DNA of 64,000 nt from assembly GCF_011745365.1 (NCBI RefSeq), contig NW_024468913.1, positions 1,302,001 through 1,366,000 on the forward strand. Direction: 5' to 3'. A model generated the notes under the pieces. It worked only from the letters and a program-made list of their open reading frames with translations. It had not been told where the DNA came from and searched no databases. The position numbers were made by a program, and so were the translations under genes. This DNA comes from Cryphonectria parasitica EP155. Lineage: Eukaryota > Ascomycota > Sordariomycetes > Diaporthales > Cryphonectriaceae. The first letter of the stretch is position 1. Each line of letters starts with the position of its first letter. Positions 33,328 to 45,779 of the stretch are shown here, in pieces.

Positions 33328-36300
33328 GTGCTAGCTTTTCTTTTCCAATATTCAGCTACTCTTTCTTGAGCATTCTTAATGTTTTTCTGTAGTTCCCATG
33401 AATTTTCGCTCGTTAAGTAATTCTTTCATTTGATAAGGTATTCCCTCATGCTATTCATGCTTCTATGCTTGAGAATCTTTTCCACCTTATACTCTGATTT
33501 GTTATTTTCTACTTCTGCTATATTATTCGCTAATATTTCCTGTGCTGCTGATTCTAGCAGTAAGATATGGAAAACTGAATATATTCTTATTCCATAAAGT
33601 AGTACTAACTCATAGTTAATCAGAGAAATCTATTGCAAGATTTTGAATAATTCTAACTTCTTATAATTAAGCTTATTGCTGAATCTAGTTATTTTAATAT
33701 TTTTCCGAAGTAGATAAATCTTATCTCCCTTTTGCAGAATTAGTTTCTCAATTCTCTTAGAGTTTGCATATTGTAATATTCGTTTCTGGATGAATCGTAG
33801 TTCTGATCAGAGTTTCTTCTGAACTTTCTTAATCTTTTTAATCCTTTTATTCACAGCTTCTGCATCTGCTTCCAGTAATGCTTCGTAATAAGCTGTTGGA
33901 TTATATCTGTAGAGTATAAAGAATAATGATTTCTTTATTATGCTTATATTTATGCTATTATAAGCAAACTGTATAAGAGGTAACAGATTAATCCAATTAT
34001 TCTGTTTCTGATTAATATAGTATTGAAGATATTGTTTAATAATCTGATTCATTCTTTCTATCTGTTTATCTATTTGCAGATAGAATGCTATGAATATTCT
34101 GTAATATATTTCAAGCTATTTTATAAGTAAAGTTCAAAACTTTGAATTGAACTTTCTGTTTCTATTAGAGATTACTTCTTCTAATATGCTGTAGTTAGCA
34201 ATGATTATTCTAAGAAATATATATGCAAGTTCTTCTGCTATATTGCTTTCCTTATAGAAGAGAAAATAAGTATACTTGCTCAGTTTGCAAATCATTACTA
34301 AGATGCTATTATATTGTATCTTAGTTAAGAGTTCTTGTAAGAAAGATAGCTTAATAATAAAGTTTAGACTGATGAATTGCTAAATAGTTGTAAGTATTAG
34401 TAAGGGGTATAGTAGTTTGTAAAGCTTATATTTTTCTGCTTTATTCTTCTTGTAGCTATTGCATTATTGTAGGATATTCTTAATTCTTTTTCTAAAGCTT
34501 GATAGATTTTAGTATCTCTTAATGCATTTATAGATTGCTTTAATTTCTTGATATTTATATGCTGATATACTATATATATCTCTGATATAGCTATCTTATT
34601 CATCTGGAATTATTAATTCTGAATCTTTTTCCAAGAATCCGATTCTAAGAGCAGCATTCAGTTCTTTGTACATATTGATAAGGTTTTCTGATTCATCTTG
34701 AGCGAAGATATTCTATATATCCGAAGAATCTGCATTTCGATGGTCTGATCTTCTGCTGAAAGCATCTGCTTATCTGTTCTCTAAGCTTTTGCAGTATATA
34801 ATCTTAAAATTGAATTGTAAGAGGAATTCTGCTTATCTAATTTGTTGCTTATTTAAAATCTTAGTTGTTATGAATGTAGTTAGATTCTTGTAATTCAAAT
34901 GAATTATAATCGAGTATTGTATGCTAATAAGATAGTATTGCTACTTCTCGAAGGCTTTTACTATTGCTATAAATTCCTGATTAGGAATTCTGTAATTGAT
35001 TTCTAAGCTATTCAACTTCTTTGAGAAGTTGCTTATAATTCTTAGATGCTCTTAATTATCTCGCTAGCTAAGTTGTTTCCCAAGTATATATTCTGATGTA
35101 TTGGTTTTAACTTCAAAGGGTTTGTAAGGATCTGCTTTATACAGAATTAGCTCTGAAATGATATATTTAATAATTTCATTAAAAGCTTTCTGTGCTCTGG
35201 AGGTTTATTCGAAGAGTTGATTCTTTTTGATAAGATTTGTAAGAAGGTATACAATTCAGCTGTAGTTCTTGATGAACTGCTTATAGAAGTTGATATATTC
35301 AAGGAAAGATTTAATATCTCTAACGTTTTTGGGAATTAGCTAGTTTCTGATAGCTTCTATCTTATCCTTCTGTAGCTTGATGCATTCTAGCTTAATTGTA
35401 AATCTGAGATAGTTAACTTTTTGTATATAAAAGTAGCTTTTTGTAGGTTTTATAAGAAGCTTTGTATTCTGAAGCATTTGCAATACTGTTTCTACGTATT
35501 TCTTGTATTCTTCCAATATCTGAGAGTAAATCAGAATATTATTAAGATAGATAATGATAAACTGATTCAGATGCTTGCATAAAATGTAATTAATTATCTT
35601 CTGGAACGAAGCTGGAGTATTCGTTAAACTAAAGAGCATAATCAAATATTTGTAGTATTTATAGCATATTCTGAAAGCAGTTTTCCATTCTTCTTCTTTC
35701 TTTACTCTAATTAAGTTATAAGCTCCTTTTAGATTCAGAACTATGAACTACTGTACTTCTTGTAATCTATTTCATAATTTCTTAATAAGTAGCAATAAAT
35801 ATTAATTCTTGATTATAATATCATTGAATTGCTTATAATCAATATATAGCCTGAGCTTGCTATTCTTTTTGAATATAAATAGAATGAGATATTCTGCTAA
35901 TAATTACAATAATTATATATATTCTTTTTTAAGATTCTTATTAAGATACTTCCTAAGTGCTTCTAGCTATACTTTGTTTAGTTTGTAAATAGGGAAGAAT
36001 TTGAGTTATTTTTCTTCTTGTAGCAGAATCTTGTAATTGTATGAACTATATTCTGATAATCTTATATCCAATTCTTTCTAGAATAGTTTCTCGAACTTAT
36101 AATATTCTTGTAGTATATTTGCAAGTATTGGTTCTGGTTCTTATGCTGTTTCTGCTATCTGGAGGAATAGTAGGTACTGTTAAGCATGCTTCTTTTCTGA
36201 TAGCATTTTCGAGAGCCTTGAGCGTTCGCTCCAGGCTGGAGCGAGTGCTCGAGAGCTTAGTTTCGAAGTTTTTCCTGTATAGTTCCACAATCTACATTCT

Positions 36301-37000
36301 GAAGCTTTTTCTTATCGCTCCGGAGCGAATTAACTTGCTGAGAATCTTGCTTCCGTTGTTTTGCTAATCTATTAGCGCTCTAGCATTATTTGGATTCGCT
36401 TATTACTAGATTCTTCTTCTTGAACTGCCAGCTCTGCTAACTTAAAGATATGTATAAAGTTGTATAAAGCTTCTTTTCCTAAGTATTCTTCAATCACTAG
36501 CTTCAATTCTGTGCTATTGATTGTAATTATCTCTCTGAATACAGCTTGTTCCTATAAGATCTAGCTAGTAGTTCAATCAATTCGAGAATTGTGCTTCTTG
36601 AGCTATAGAAGCTTCATAATTAGCTTATGCTATACTATATCTGTGATATCAAAGAAAGCTCTGATTATATATTCTTAGATCAAGATAAATAGATAATCAG
36701 TTTCCTTATTGATTACTCTTTGATTGTATGCAATAGATTATTCTTTTACAATGCTGAGGATATATGAGCGCTTCTTCTATTTCCATTGTAGTCATATCTG
36801 ATTAATAATGCATAGGAATATAAAGTTTCTCTGAATGCTACTATTCAATAGTGCACTGTATTTGTATCCTTGAATGTATATATTAAACTTGATATAAGCA
36901 TAATTTGTCTTGAAAGCTTCATATAGAAACTATTTCAGTCTAATCATCTGCAGTTCCTTTATAAGCAATTCTATTCTTTTGAATTCATCAAGAACTATCT
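33324..37000 (-). pseudogene. Family A copy 4 pol remnant
   Basis: Integrase pieces at 33807-34052 (MNQIIKQYLQYY...QFAYNSINISI) and 34397-34603, and an RT block at 35340-35645 with YLNN at 35538-35549 in place of YLDD. Many stops, all of RIP type as far as read. The end against gag is approximate. Confidence 0.8.
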
Positions 37001-39090
37001 GTTCTTCTAAGCCTGCTTTGCTGCTTCCTAAGCAAGCTTCTTAGCTTGCTTTTGCTTGTATTATTATTATTCCTAGTCTTTCTTCTATTAATGCTAGTTA
37101 CAAACTTTGTTATTAATATAAATCATACAGAGTATTATCTTGCACTGCTACTACTTTATTTCCTTATTTATATATTGCATAGAGCAGTTATCTGATAATC
37201 CGATATATATATTGTAATGCTATCTATCGAGAATCTCTCTGAAGCAGAATTCCTATTCTTCAACAGCTTAAAGAATTTATTTTAGTTCTCTAATAGAGAA
37301 CTATTCGTATTGCATCTTGTCTAAGAAATACATTCTACAGCTATAATAGATATAGGAAATCTAAGCTAATTTGTAATATAGATTGTAAAGTAAGCTAATC
37401 CGAGAATCCTTATCTTCTTATATTTCAATGTTTTGCAAGGGAATGCAGATGAAGAGCTTTTCTAGCTCTATCTTATAAACGAAATATTTAACTTATATTG
37501 TTTCCTTATTCTACTCAATGCTAGAAGGAAATCTTTCTGTAAGCTTGTTAAGTATATTGTTTGCAGGAAGCTTCTGCAAGCTGCTAGATTGTTTGCTCTA
37601 GCTTGATTCTTCTATTGCTTGAGAAGCATTCTCTATATTGTTTAGATATTTATATCAGTAGCTAAGAGAGTATTATTCCTTATTCATATTCCTAATTATA
37701 GTGCTTAGTATAAGCAATGAAAAACATTGAAGAGTATTATTATTAAGCTTTTCTTTCAATATCTGAATGCTCTATTTTATAATATCAGAGCAATCCAAGT
37801 TGCTACTTATAGGAATGCTGAGCATACATCCTCATCCTGCTATTGCTATTTGTCTGCAGCGCTTAGATTTCTGAGAGAACCATTCTGAATCTTTCTTACT
37901 CAAGAAATATATTAAGCAGTTATTATTATAACAGAATATTTAGCTGAAACTTCTATAATCAATAGAATTCAATACTTGCTCCGAGAGAGTATTTTTGCTT
38001 AGTTGATTGGATTTCTGTTATTAAGCAACATTTATCTAGCATTCTTTCTGAACTAATTGCTATTTGTTCTTTTAGAATTAATAGCAATTATGTGCAATGT
38101 ATTCTTGTTTGTTGCAATTATAGCAAGTAATGCTATTCTTCTTGCTATGCTGCTTATTAGCTGTATTGAGTTCTATGAGATCAGCATGCATAGTACTGCT
38201 CTGAACTATACTGCTATATCAATCGCTATTCTTATTTTGGAGTTTCTTGCTTATATTAGCTGGAAACTTTCAAGTCTAGCTTCCTTTCTTCTTGAACTTC
38301 TCTATTTATTATTCATATAAACAGTTATTAATGCAGATTGCTTGGTTAGAGAATATTGCAAAGTTCTCTAGCTAATCCTGCTTGAAGATCTTATTCTTAA
38401 TATTATTCTTAAGCTTCTTATAATAATATTTCATAAGATTCTTATTTTCCCATGGAAATCTTGCTAAGAGCTGCTTAAATCTGATTATATAAGCTGAAGC
38501 TAACTTAATTTATCTGAAATCTATGAGCTACTGAGCTGTAATACATTCTTCGTTAAGATTACTAAAAATCTTTTTGAAAGCTTTCTCAAAGCTTTTAAAA
38601 GAATCAAATATGTTCTTAGTATCTTGGATATGTGCATTAAAGCTATTCTAATGCTTCAAGTAATTGCATAAAGAAAGCTTGTATCAGATAAGAGCATTCT
38701 TTTCGAAACGAGTTCCTGCAAGAATAACTTTCTTAGATTTCTTAGTAAACTGAGTTTTATAATACAGGAAATACGCTCTGCAGTAGATAAGGAATCTATG
38801 CAGCATTTTTTGATTGCTATTATACATAGCGAGCTTATTCATCTTGTATACTTTTCCAGCGCTACTGGTGATTGCAGAGATAGACTGCGCCTGCTGAGCT
38901 TATTGAGCTAGCTGAGCCTGTTAGTTAGCGATGATAGCGCTCTAAGCCTGCTGTTATTCGCATAGATCCTGGATACGCTGAGTAAGCTGATATATCTAGT
39001 TAATTAGTTCTTTCTGAATAGGAGCGTGCAAGAACGAAGAGATTTCTAGAGAAGCTATTGTATTCCGTATTGCTCAAGAGATAATACTGA
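37000..39090 (-). pseudogene. Family A copy 4 gag remnant
   Basis: Collinear with the gag of copies 1 and 2; the Gln/Ala repeat segment lies near 38.88-38.95 kb on the minus strand. The plus-strand hydrophobic frame 38057-38320 is its reverse reading. Confidence 0.6.
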
Positions 39091-39117
39091 ACCGTTCTTG
39101 AACAAGAATTGTTAAAA

Positions 39118-39572
39118 TGTAATAAGTATTGTAGCAATCCGAAGATTCCTAAGTATACAAAGGGATTTATGCTAATAAGAGCAGTATTAAAGTGCTAAGT
39201 TTCTGAATACGGAACTATACAAGTCTCAGTAAGCAATGCAAGTATTTACTGCCTTTGGAGCTATCAGAGTAAAGAGTAATCTAATACTTAGATTAACAAC
39301 TGAAGAGCTATATACTGAATCTATTTAATGGTAATAAATGTGTTCTTATATATTTAGCTCTTTAGTATGAATATGTTGAATAGCAACATATTCAAGTTAT
39401 TCTGCTAGCTCTGAATAGCATATATTCGAAGCTATTCTTCCTGATTAGCTGTGCTTATAACTCTAACCCTGGGTTATGTAATTAGTATTTTGTTAGAATG
39501 TTAAGTCCTTGATACCTGGTTTCTGTTACTTGTGATCTGTTTTGTGACCTGCATGTTGAATGAGTTATAACA
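39118..39572 (-). repeat. Family A copy 4 right (5') LTR
   Basis: 455 bp, same module as the left LTR, followed by ATCTA. Confidence 0.9.
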
Positions 39573-39577
39573 ATCTA

Positions 39578-42500
39578 CAATCCACATTCTAAAGCTTTTC
39601 CTTATTGCTCTGAAGCGAACCAACTTGCTAAGAGCCTTGCTTTTGTTATTTTGCTAACCTGTTAGCACTCTAGCACTGTTTGAGTTTGCTTATTACTAGA
39701 TCCTTCTCCTTGAACTATTAGTTCTGCTGACTTGGAAATATGTATGAAATCATATGAAGCTTCTTTTTCTGAGTATTCTTCAATCACTAGCTTCGATTCT
39801 GCGCTATTGATTGCAACTATCTCTCTGGATACAGCTTATTTCTATAAGAGCTAGCTAGTAGTTCAATCGATTCAAGAATTGTGCTCTTTAAGCTATAGAA
39901 GCTTCATAATCAGCTTATACTATGCTGTATTCATGATATCAAAAGAAGCTCTGATTATACATTCTTGAATTAAGATAGGTAGATAATCAGTTTTCTTATT
40001 GATTACTTCTTAGTTGTATGTAACAGATTGTTCTTTTACAGTGCTGAGAATGTATAAGCATCTCTTCTATCTCCATTGTAGTTATACCTGATTAATGATA
40101 TATAAGAATATAAAGTTTCCTTGAGCGCTACTGTTTAATAGTGCGCTGTATTTATATTCTTGAATATATATATCGAACTTAATATGAGCATAATCTGTTC
40201 TAGAAGCTTTATATAAGAACTGTTCTAGCCTAATTGTCTGCAGTTTCTTTATAAGCAATTCTATTCTTTTGAGTTTATTGAGAACTGCTTGTTCTTCTAA
40301 GCCTGCTTCGCTGCTTCTTAAGCAAGCTTCTTAGCTTGCCTTTGCCTGTATTATTATTATTTCTAGTCTTTCTTCTATTAATGCTAATTGCAAATCTTAT
40401 TATTAATATGAATTATGCAGAGTATTATTTTGTATTGCTATTATTTTATTTCTTTGTTTATGCATTGCATGTGTCAGGGTAAAAAGGGCACACAAGTGAG
40501 GTGAAGGGGTGTGAGCTGCTCCCAAGCCGCTCTGTTGACGCTTTCATTCAAAGGGACTACTGAACCTATCTCCCTCCTCCTCTTTTTCGCTGCTGGACCT
40601 GTTGTTCCCCTTTCCCTTATGTACACAATTGGCCTGGACTAGATGGGCTGACAATGGCCTGATGGCCACGCGGCATCGTACGAGAGCGCTGCTTCGGAGC
40701 GAAGCCCTCGCAGCAGCCCTGAACCGCCACCAGGGGTCGCAAGGGCCACCTATTTCCTTTGTGCGCATACAAGCCCTGACAGCATGGAATAGTTATCTGA
40801 TAATCTGATATATGCATTGTAGTGCTATCTATTGAGAATCTTTCTGAAGCAGAGTTCCTGTTTTTCAATAGCCTGAAGGATTTGTTCTGATTCTCTAATG
40901 GGAAACTATTTGTATTGCATCTTCTCCGAGAAATGTATTCTGCAGCTATGATAGATACAGGAGATTCAAGCTAGTTTGTAGTGTAGATTGTAAAGTGAGC
41001 TGATCCGAGGATTCTCGTTTCCTTATATTTCAATATTCTGCAAGAGAATGCAGATAAAGAGCTCTTTTAGCCTTATTTTATAGATAAGATATTCAATCTA
41101 TATTGTTTCCTTGTTCTACTTAATGCTAAAGAGAAATCTTTCTTTAAGCTTGTTAAGCATGTTATTTGCAGAAAGCTTCTGCAAGCTGCTAAATTATTTA
41201 CTCTAGCTTAATCCTTCTGTTGCTTGAGAAGCATTCTCTATATTGCTTAGATATTTGTATCAATAGCTAAGAGGATATTATTTCTTATTCATATTCCTAA
41301 TCATAATGCTTAGCATAAATAATAAAGAATGTTGAAGAGTATTATTGCTAAATCCTTCTTCCAATACTTAGATGCTCTGTTCTGCAATATCAGAGCAATC
41401 CGAATTGCTACTCATAGTCATGCTAAGCATATACCCTCGCTCTACTATTGCTATTTGTCTGCAGCACTAAGGCTTCTGAGGGAACCATTCTGAATCTTTC
41501 TTACTTAAGAAATATATTAAGCAGTTATTATTATAGCAGAATATTCAGCTGAGATTTCTATAATTAATAGAGTTCAATATTTGCTTCAAGAAAGTATTTT
41601 TGCTTAGTTGATTAAGTTTCTATTGTTAAGCAATATTTATCTAGCATTCTTTCTGAACTAGTTGCTATTTATTCTTCTGAAATTAATAGCAGTTGTATGC
41701 AATATATTCTTATTTATTATAGTTATAGCAAGTAATATTATTTCTCTTGCTATACTGCTTATTAGCTGTATTGAGTTTTATAGAATCAGCATATATAGTA
41801 CTGCTCTAAGCTATACTGCTATATTAATTGCTATTCTTATTTTGGAGTTTCTTGCTTATATTAGCTAGAAACTTTCAAATCTAGCTTTCTTCCTTTTTAA
41901 ACTTCTCTACTTATTATTTATATAAATAGTTATTAATGCAGATAGCTTGATTAAAGAATATTGCAAAGTTTTCTAGCTAATTCTGCTTAGAGATTTTATT
42001 TTTAATATTATTCTTGAATTTCTTATAATAATATTCTATAAAATTCTTATCTTCTTACAGAAATTATATTAAGAATTATTTAAATCTGATTATATAAACA
42101 GAAGCTAACTTAGTCTGCTTGAGATTCATAAGCTGCTAAGCTATAGTACATTCTTTATTAGAATTACTAAAGATCTCTTTAAAAGCTTTCTCAAAGCTCT
42201 TAAAGGAATCGAATATATTCTTAGTATTCTGGATATATATGTTGGGATTATTCTGATGCTCCAAGTGATTGTATAGAGAAAGCTTATACTAGATAAGAAT
42301 ATTCTTTTTGAAACGAATCTCTGCAAGAATAATCTTTTCAGATTTCATAATAAACTAAGTTATATAATATAAGAAATATGCTCTGTAGTAGATAAGAAAT
42401 CTATATAGCATTTTCTAATTGCTATTATATATAGCAAGCTTATTCATCTTATATATCTTTTCAGCACTGCTAATAACTGCAGAAATAAACTGCGCTTGCT

Positions 42501-42722
42501 AAGCTTGTTAAGCTAGCTAAGCTTATTAATTAGCAATAGTAGCATTCTAAGCTTGCTATTATTCATGCAGATTCTGAATATGCTGAATAAGCTAGTATAT
42601 CTAGTTGATCAGTTCTTTCTAAGTAGAAGCGTGCAAGAATAAAGAGATTCCTAAAGAAGCTATTGTATTCCGTATTGCTTAAGAGATAATATTGAACTGT
42701 TCTTGAATAAGAGTTATTAAAA
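39578..42722 (-). mobile_element. Family A copy 3, protease and gag part, interrupted by a solo LTR
   Basis: Continues copy 3 from 32163 (CAATCCACATTCTAAAGC). The minus strand carries the RT/protease upstream part to about 40.2 kb and gag to about 42.6 kb, heavily RIP-damaged. The solo B LTR at 40472-40781 sits inside. The plus-strand frame 41662-41868 is the reverse of gag. Confidence 0.82.
40472..40781 (-). repeat. Solo LTR of element family B
   Basis: 310 bp, reverse complement of the B LTR with a handful of differences, flanked by the target duplication GCATG (40467-40471 and 40782-40786). It is the product of LTR-LTR recombination after a full insertion, older than 17644-24935. Confidence 0.93.
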
Positions 42723-43126
42723 TATAATAAGTATTGTAGCAATTCGAAGATTTCTAAATATATGAAGAGATTTATGCTAACAAGAGCAGTATTGAAGTAT
42801 TAAGTTCTTAATATGGAATTGTACAAGTTCTGATAAGCAATGCAAATATTCACTGCTTTTGAAGCTACTCAGTATAGAAGATTGAATATTTAGATTAACA
42901 ACTGAAGAGCTATGTATGATGATTTATCTAATGGTAATAGATGTGTGGTTATATATTCAGCTCTTCAGTGTGGCTTGCTGATGCTCACTGAGGCTCACTG
43001 CTGCTCGGTGGTGCTCACTGAGGCTCAGTGAGCACAGGTGAGCTCTTCTGATTGGTTGGCCTGTAACCCTAACCCTGGGTTACGTAATCCTTGTGAGTTG
43101 TCTGATGTTGAGTCATGATACCTGGT
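42723..43126 (-). repeat. Family A copy 3 right (5') LTR, truncated
   Basis: Starts with the A-type end (TATAATAAGT) and runs to CATGATACCTGGT, missing about the last 60 bp. Its internal module is a cluster of GCTCACTGAGGCTCACTG-like short repeats (about 42975-43040) and it holds CCCTAACCCTGGGTTA. It meets a full inverted LTR (copy 5) head to head at 43127. Confidence 0.85.
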
Positions 43127-43596
43127 TGTTATGACTCATCCAACATGCAGGTCACGAAAACAAATCACAGGCAAACAAGAATCAGGTATTATAACTCAAC
43201 ATCAGACAATCCACAAGGATTACATAACCCAGGGTTAGGGTTACAGGCTAACCAATCAGACAATAGAATGATCACTAGTGATCACCAGCGCTCAGTGATC
43301 AGTAGTGATTCGGAATGATCAGTGATGATCACTAGCAAGCAAGGGACTGAAGAATTAGATATATAAAGATTTACATTTCTTACTATTAGATAGATTTCCT
43401 TCAGATAGTTCTTCAGTTATTAATCTAAGTATTCAGTTTTATATACTGAGTAGCTCCAAAAGCAGTAAATACTTGCATCGCTTATTAGAACTTATATAAT
43501 TCCGTATTCAAGAATTTGATACTTTGATATCGCTCTTATTAGCATAAATCTCTTTATATACTTAGAAATTCTCAGATTGCTGCAGTGCTTATTACA
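43127..43596 (+). repeat. Family A copy 5 5' LTR
   Basis: 470 bp, TGTTATGACTC...GCTTATTACA. The internal module is palindrome-rich (GATCACTAGTGATC at about 43269, with several TGATCA/GTGATC repeats to 43333). A TATA-like AGATATATAAAG follows near 43357. Confidence 0.9.
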
Positions 43597-43629
43597 TTTT
43601 AACAATTCTTATTCAAGAATAGTTCAGTA

Positions 43630-45770
43630 TTATCTCTTAAGCAATACGGAATACAATAGCTTCTTCAGAAATCTCTTCATTCTTATACATTTCTACTTAG
43701 AAAGAACTAATTAATTAGATATATCAGCTTATTTAGCATATTCAGAATCTGTATAAATAATAGCAAGCTTAGAGCGCTATTATTGCTAACTAATAAGCTT
43801 AGCTAGCTTAATAAGCTCAGCAGGCGCAGTTTATCTCTGCAATTACTAGTAGCGCTGAAAAAGCATATAAGATGAATAAGCTCGCTATATATAATAGCAA
43901 TCAAAAGATGCTATATAGATTTCTTATCTACTGCAGAGCATATTTCCTATATTATAAGATTTAATTTATTAAGGAATCTGAGAAAGTTATTCTTATAGGG
44001 ATTCATTTCGAAAAGAATGCTCTTATCTGATATAAGCTTTCTCTATATAACTACTTAAAGCATTAGAATAACTCTAATATATGTATTCAGAATACTAAGA
44101 ATATATTTGATTTCTTTAAGAGCTTCGAAAAAGCTTTTAAAGAAATCTTTGATAATTCTAACAAAGAATGCATTACAGCTCAGCAGCTTATGAATTTCAA
44201 GCAGATTAAGTTAGCTTCTGCTTATATAATCAGATTCAAACAACTTTTAGTACAACTTCTGTAAGAAGATAAGAATCTTATGAAGTATTATTACAAGAAA
44301 CTTAAGAATAATATTAAAGATAAAATCTTCAAGTAGAATTAGCTAAAGAACTTTGTAATATTCTCTAATCAAGCTATCCGTATTAACAATTGTTTATATG
44401 AATAATAGATGAAGAAATTCAAAAAGAAAGGAAGCTAAACTTGAAGGTTTCTAGCTAATATAAGCAAGAAACTCCAAAACAAGAATAGCGATTGATATAG
44501 CAGTACAGCTTAGAGCAGTATTATATATACTGATTCTATAAAACTTAATACTGCTAATAAGCAGTATAGCAAGAAGAATAGTATTACTTGCTACAACTAT
44601 AATAAATAAGAATATATTATATGTAATTGCTATTAATCTTGAAAGAATAAGTAGTAATTAGTTTAGAAGGAATGCTAGATAAATATTGCTTAATAATAGA
44701 AACTCAATCAACTAAGCAAAAATATTCTCTTGGAGCAAGTATTGAACTCTATTGATTATAAAAGTCTTAGCTGAATATTCTATTATAACAATAACTGCTT
44801 AATATACCTCTTGAATAAGAAAGATTCAGGATGATTTCCTTAGAAACCTAGGCGCTATAAGCAGATAGCAATAGCAGAGTGAGAGTATATGCTCAGCATG
44901 ATTACAAGCAGCAACAATTCGAACTGCTTTGATATTACTAAATAAAGCATTCAAGCGCTAAAGGAAGAGCTTAATAATGATGCTCTTCACTATTCCTCAT
45001 TATCTGTATCAGATACTATAATCAGAGATATGAATAAGAGATGATATTCTCTTAGCTACTAGTATGAATATCTAAGCAATATAAAGAACGCTTCTCAAGC
45101 AACAGAAGAATCAAGCTAGAATAAATAATCTAGCAGCTTACAAAAGCTTCTTGCAAACAATATGCTCAATAAGCTTAAAGAAAGATTTCCCATCAGCATT
45201 AGATAAAATAAGGAAACAATATAGATTGAATATCTTATTTATAGAATAAAGCTAGAAGAGCTCTTTATCTGCATTCTCTTGCAGAACATCGAGATATAAG
45301 GAGACGAGAATTCTCAGATCAGCTTATTTCACAACCTATACTACGAATTAGCATGAATCTCCTGCATCTATTATAGCTGCAGAATGCACTTTTCGGAAAA
45401 GATACAATACAAATAGTTCTCCGTTAGAGAATTAGAATAAATTCTTTAAGCTATTAAAGAATAGGAATTCCGCTTCAGAGAGGTTCTTAATAGATAGTAC
45501 TACAATGTATACATCAAGCTATCGAATAATTGCTCTATGCAATGCATAAATAAAAAGATAGAGTAGTAGCAGTGCAAAATAATATTCTGCATAATTTATA
45601 TTAATAATAAGATTTGCAACTAGTATCAACAGAAGAAAAATCAGGAATAATGATAATATGAGCAAAAGCAAGCTAAGAAGCTTGCTTAAGAAGCAGCGAA
45701 GCAAGCTTAGAAGGATAAGCAGTTCTTAATAAATTCAAAAGGATAGAATTGCTTGTAAAGGGATTGCAGA
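43630..45770 (+). pseudogene. Family A copy 5 gag remnant
   Basis: Plus-strand frames: an Ala/Gln N-terminal segment, a capsid-like body (KAYKMNKLAIYNSNQKMLYRF, FKSFEKAFKEIF) and a remnant zinc knuckle (TCYNYNK) near 44.6 kb. Stops are mainly TAG/TAA at Gln-type positions. Confidence 0.7.
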
Positions 45771-45779
45771 TAATCAGAC

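Larger units (their letters stand above)
32164..39572 (-). mobile_element. Ty3/gypsy family A, copy 4 (RIP-degraded, uninterrupted)
   Basis: 7,409 bp with 455-bp LTRs (32164-32618, 39118-39572) and target duplication ATCTA (32159-32163 and 39573-39577). Inserted in the pol of copy 3. Internal order on the minus strand is gag, protease, RT, RNase H, integrase, chromodomain, then the antisense gene. This is the best reference for the complete, uninterrupted element. Confidence 0.93.

Noticed and set aside
42960..43340. CRISPR-like or regulatory array of short repeats
   Set aside because: The repeats are irregular palindromes inside LTRs in a eukaryotic genome, without regular spacers.
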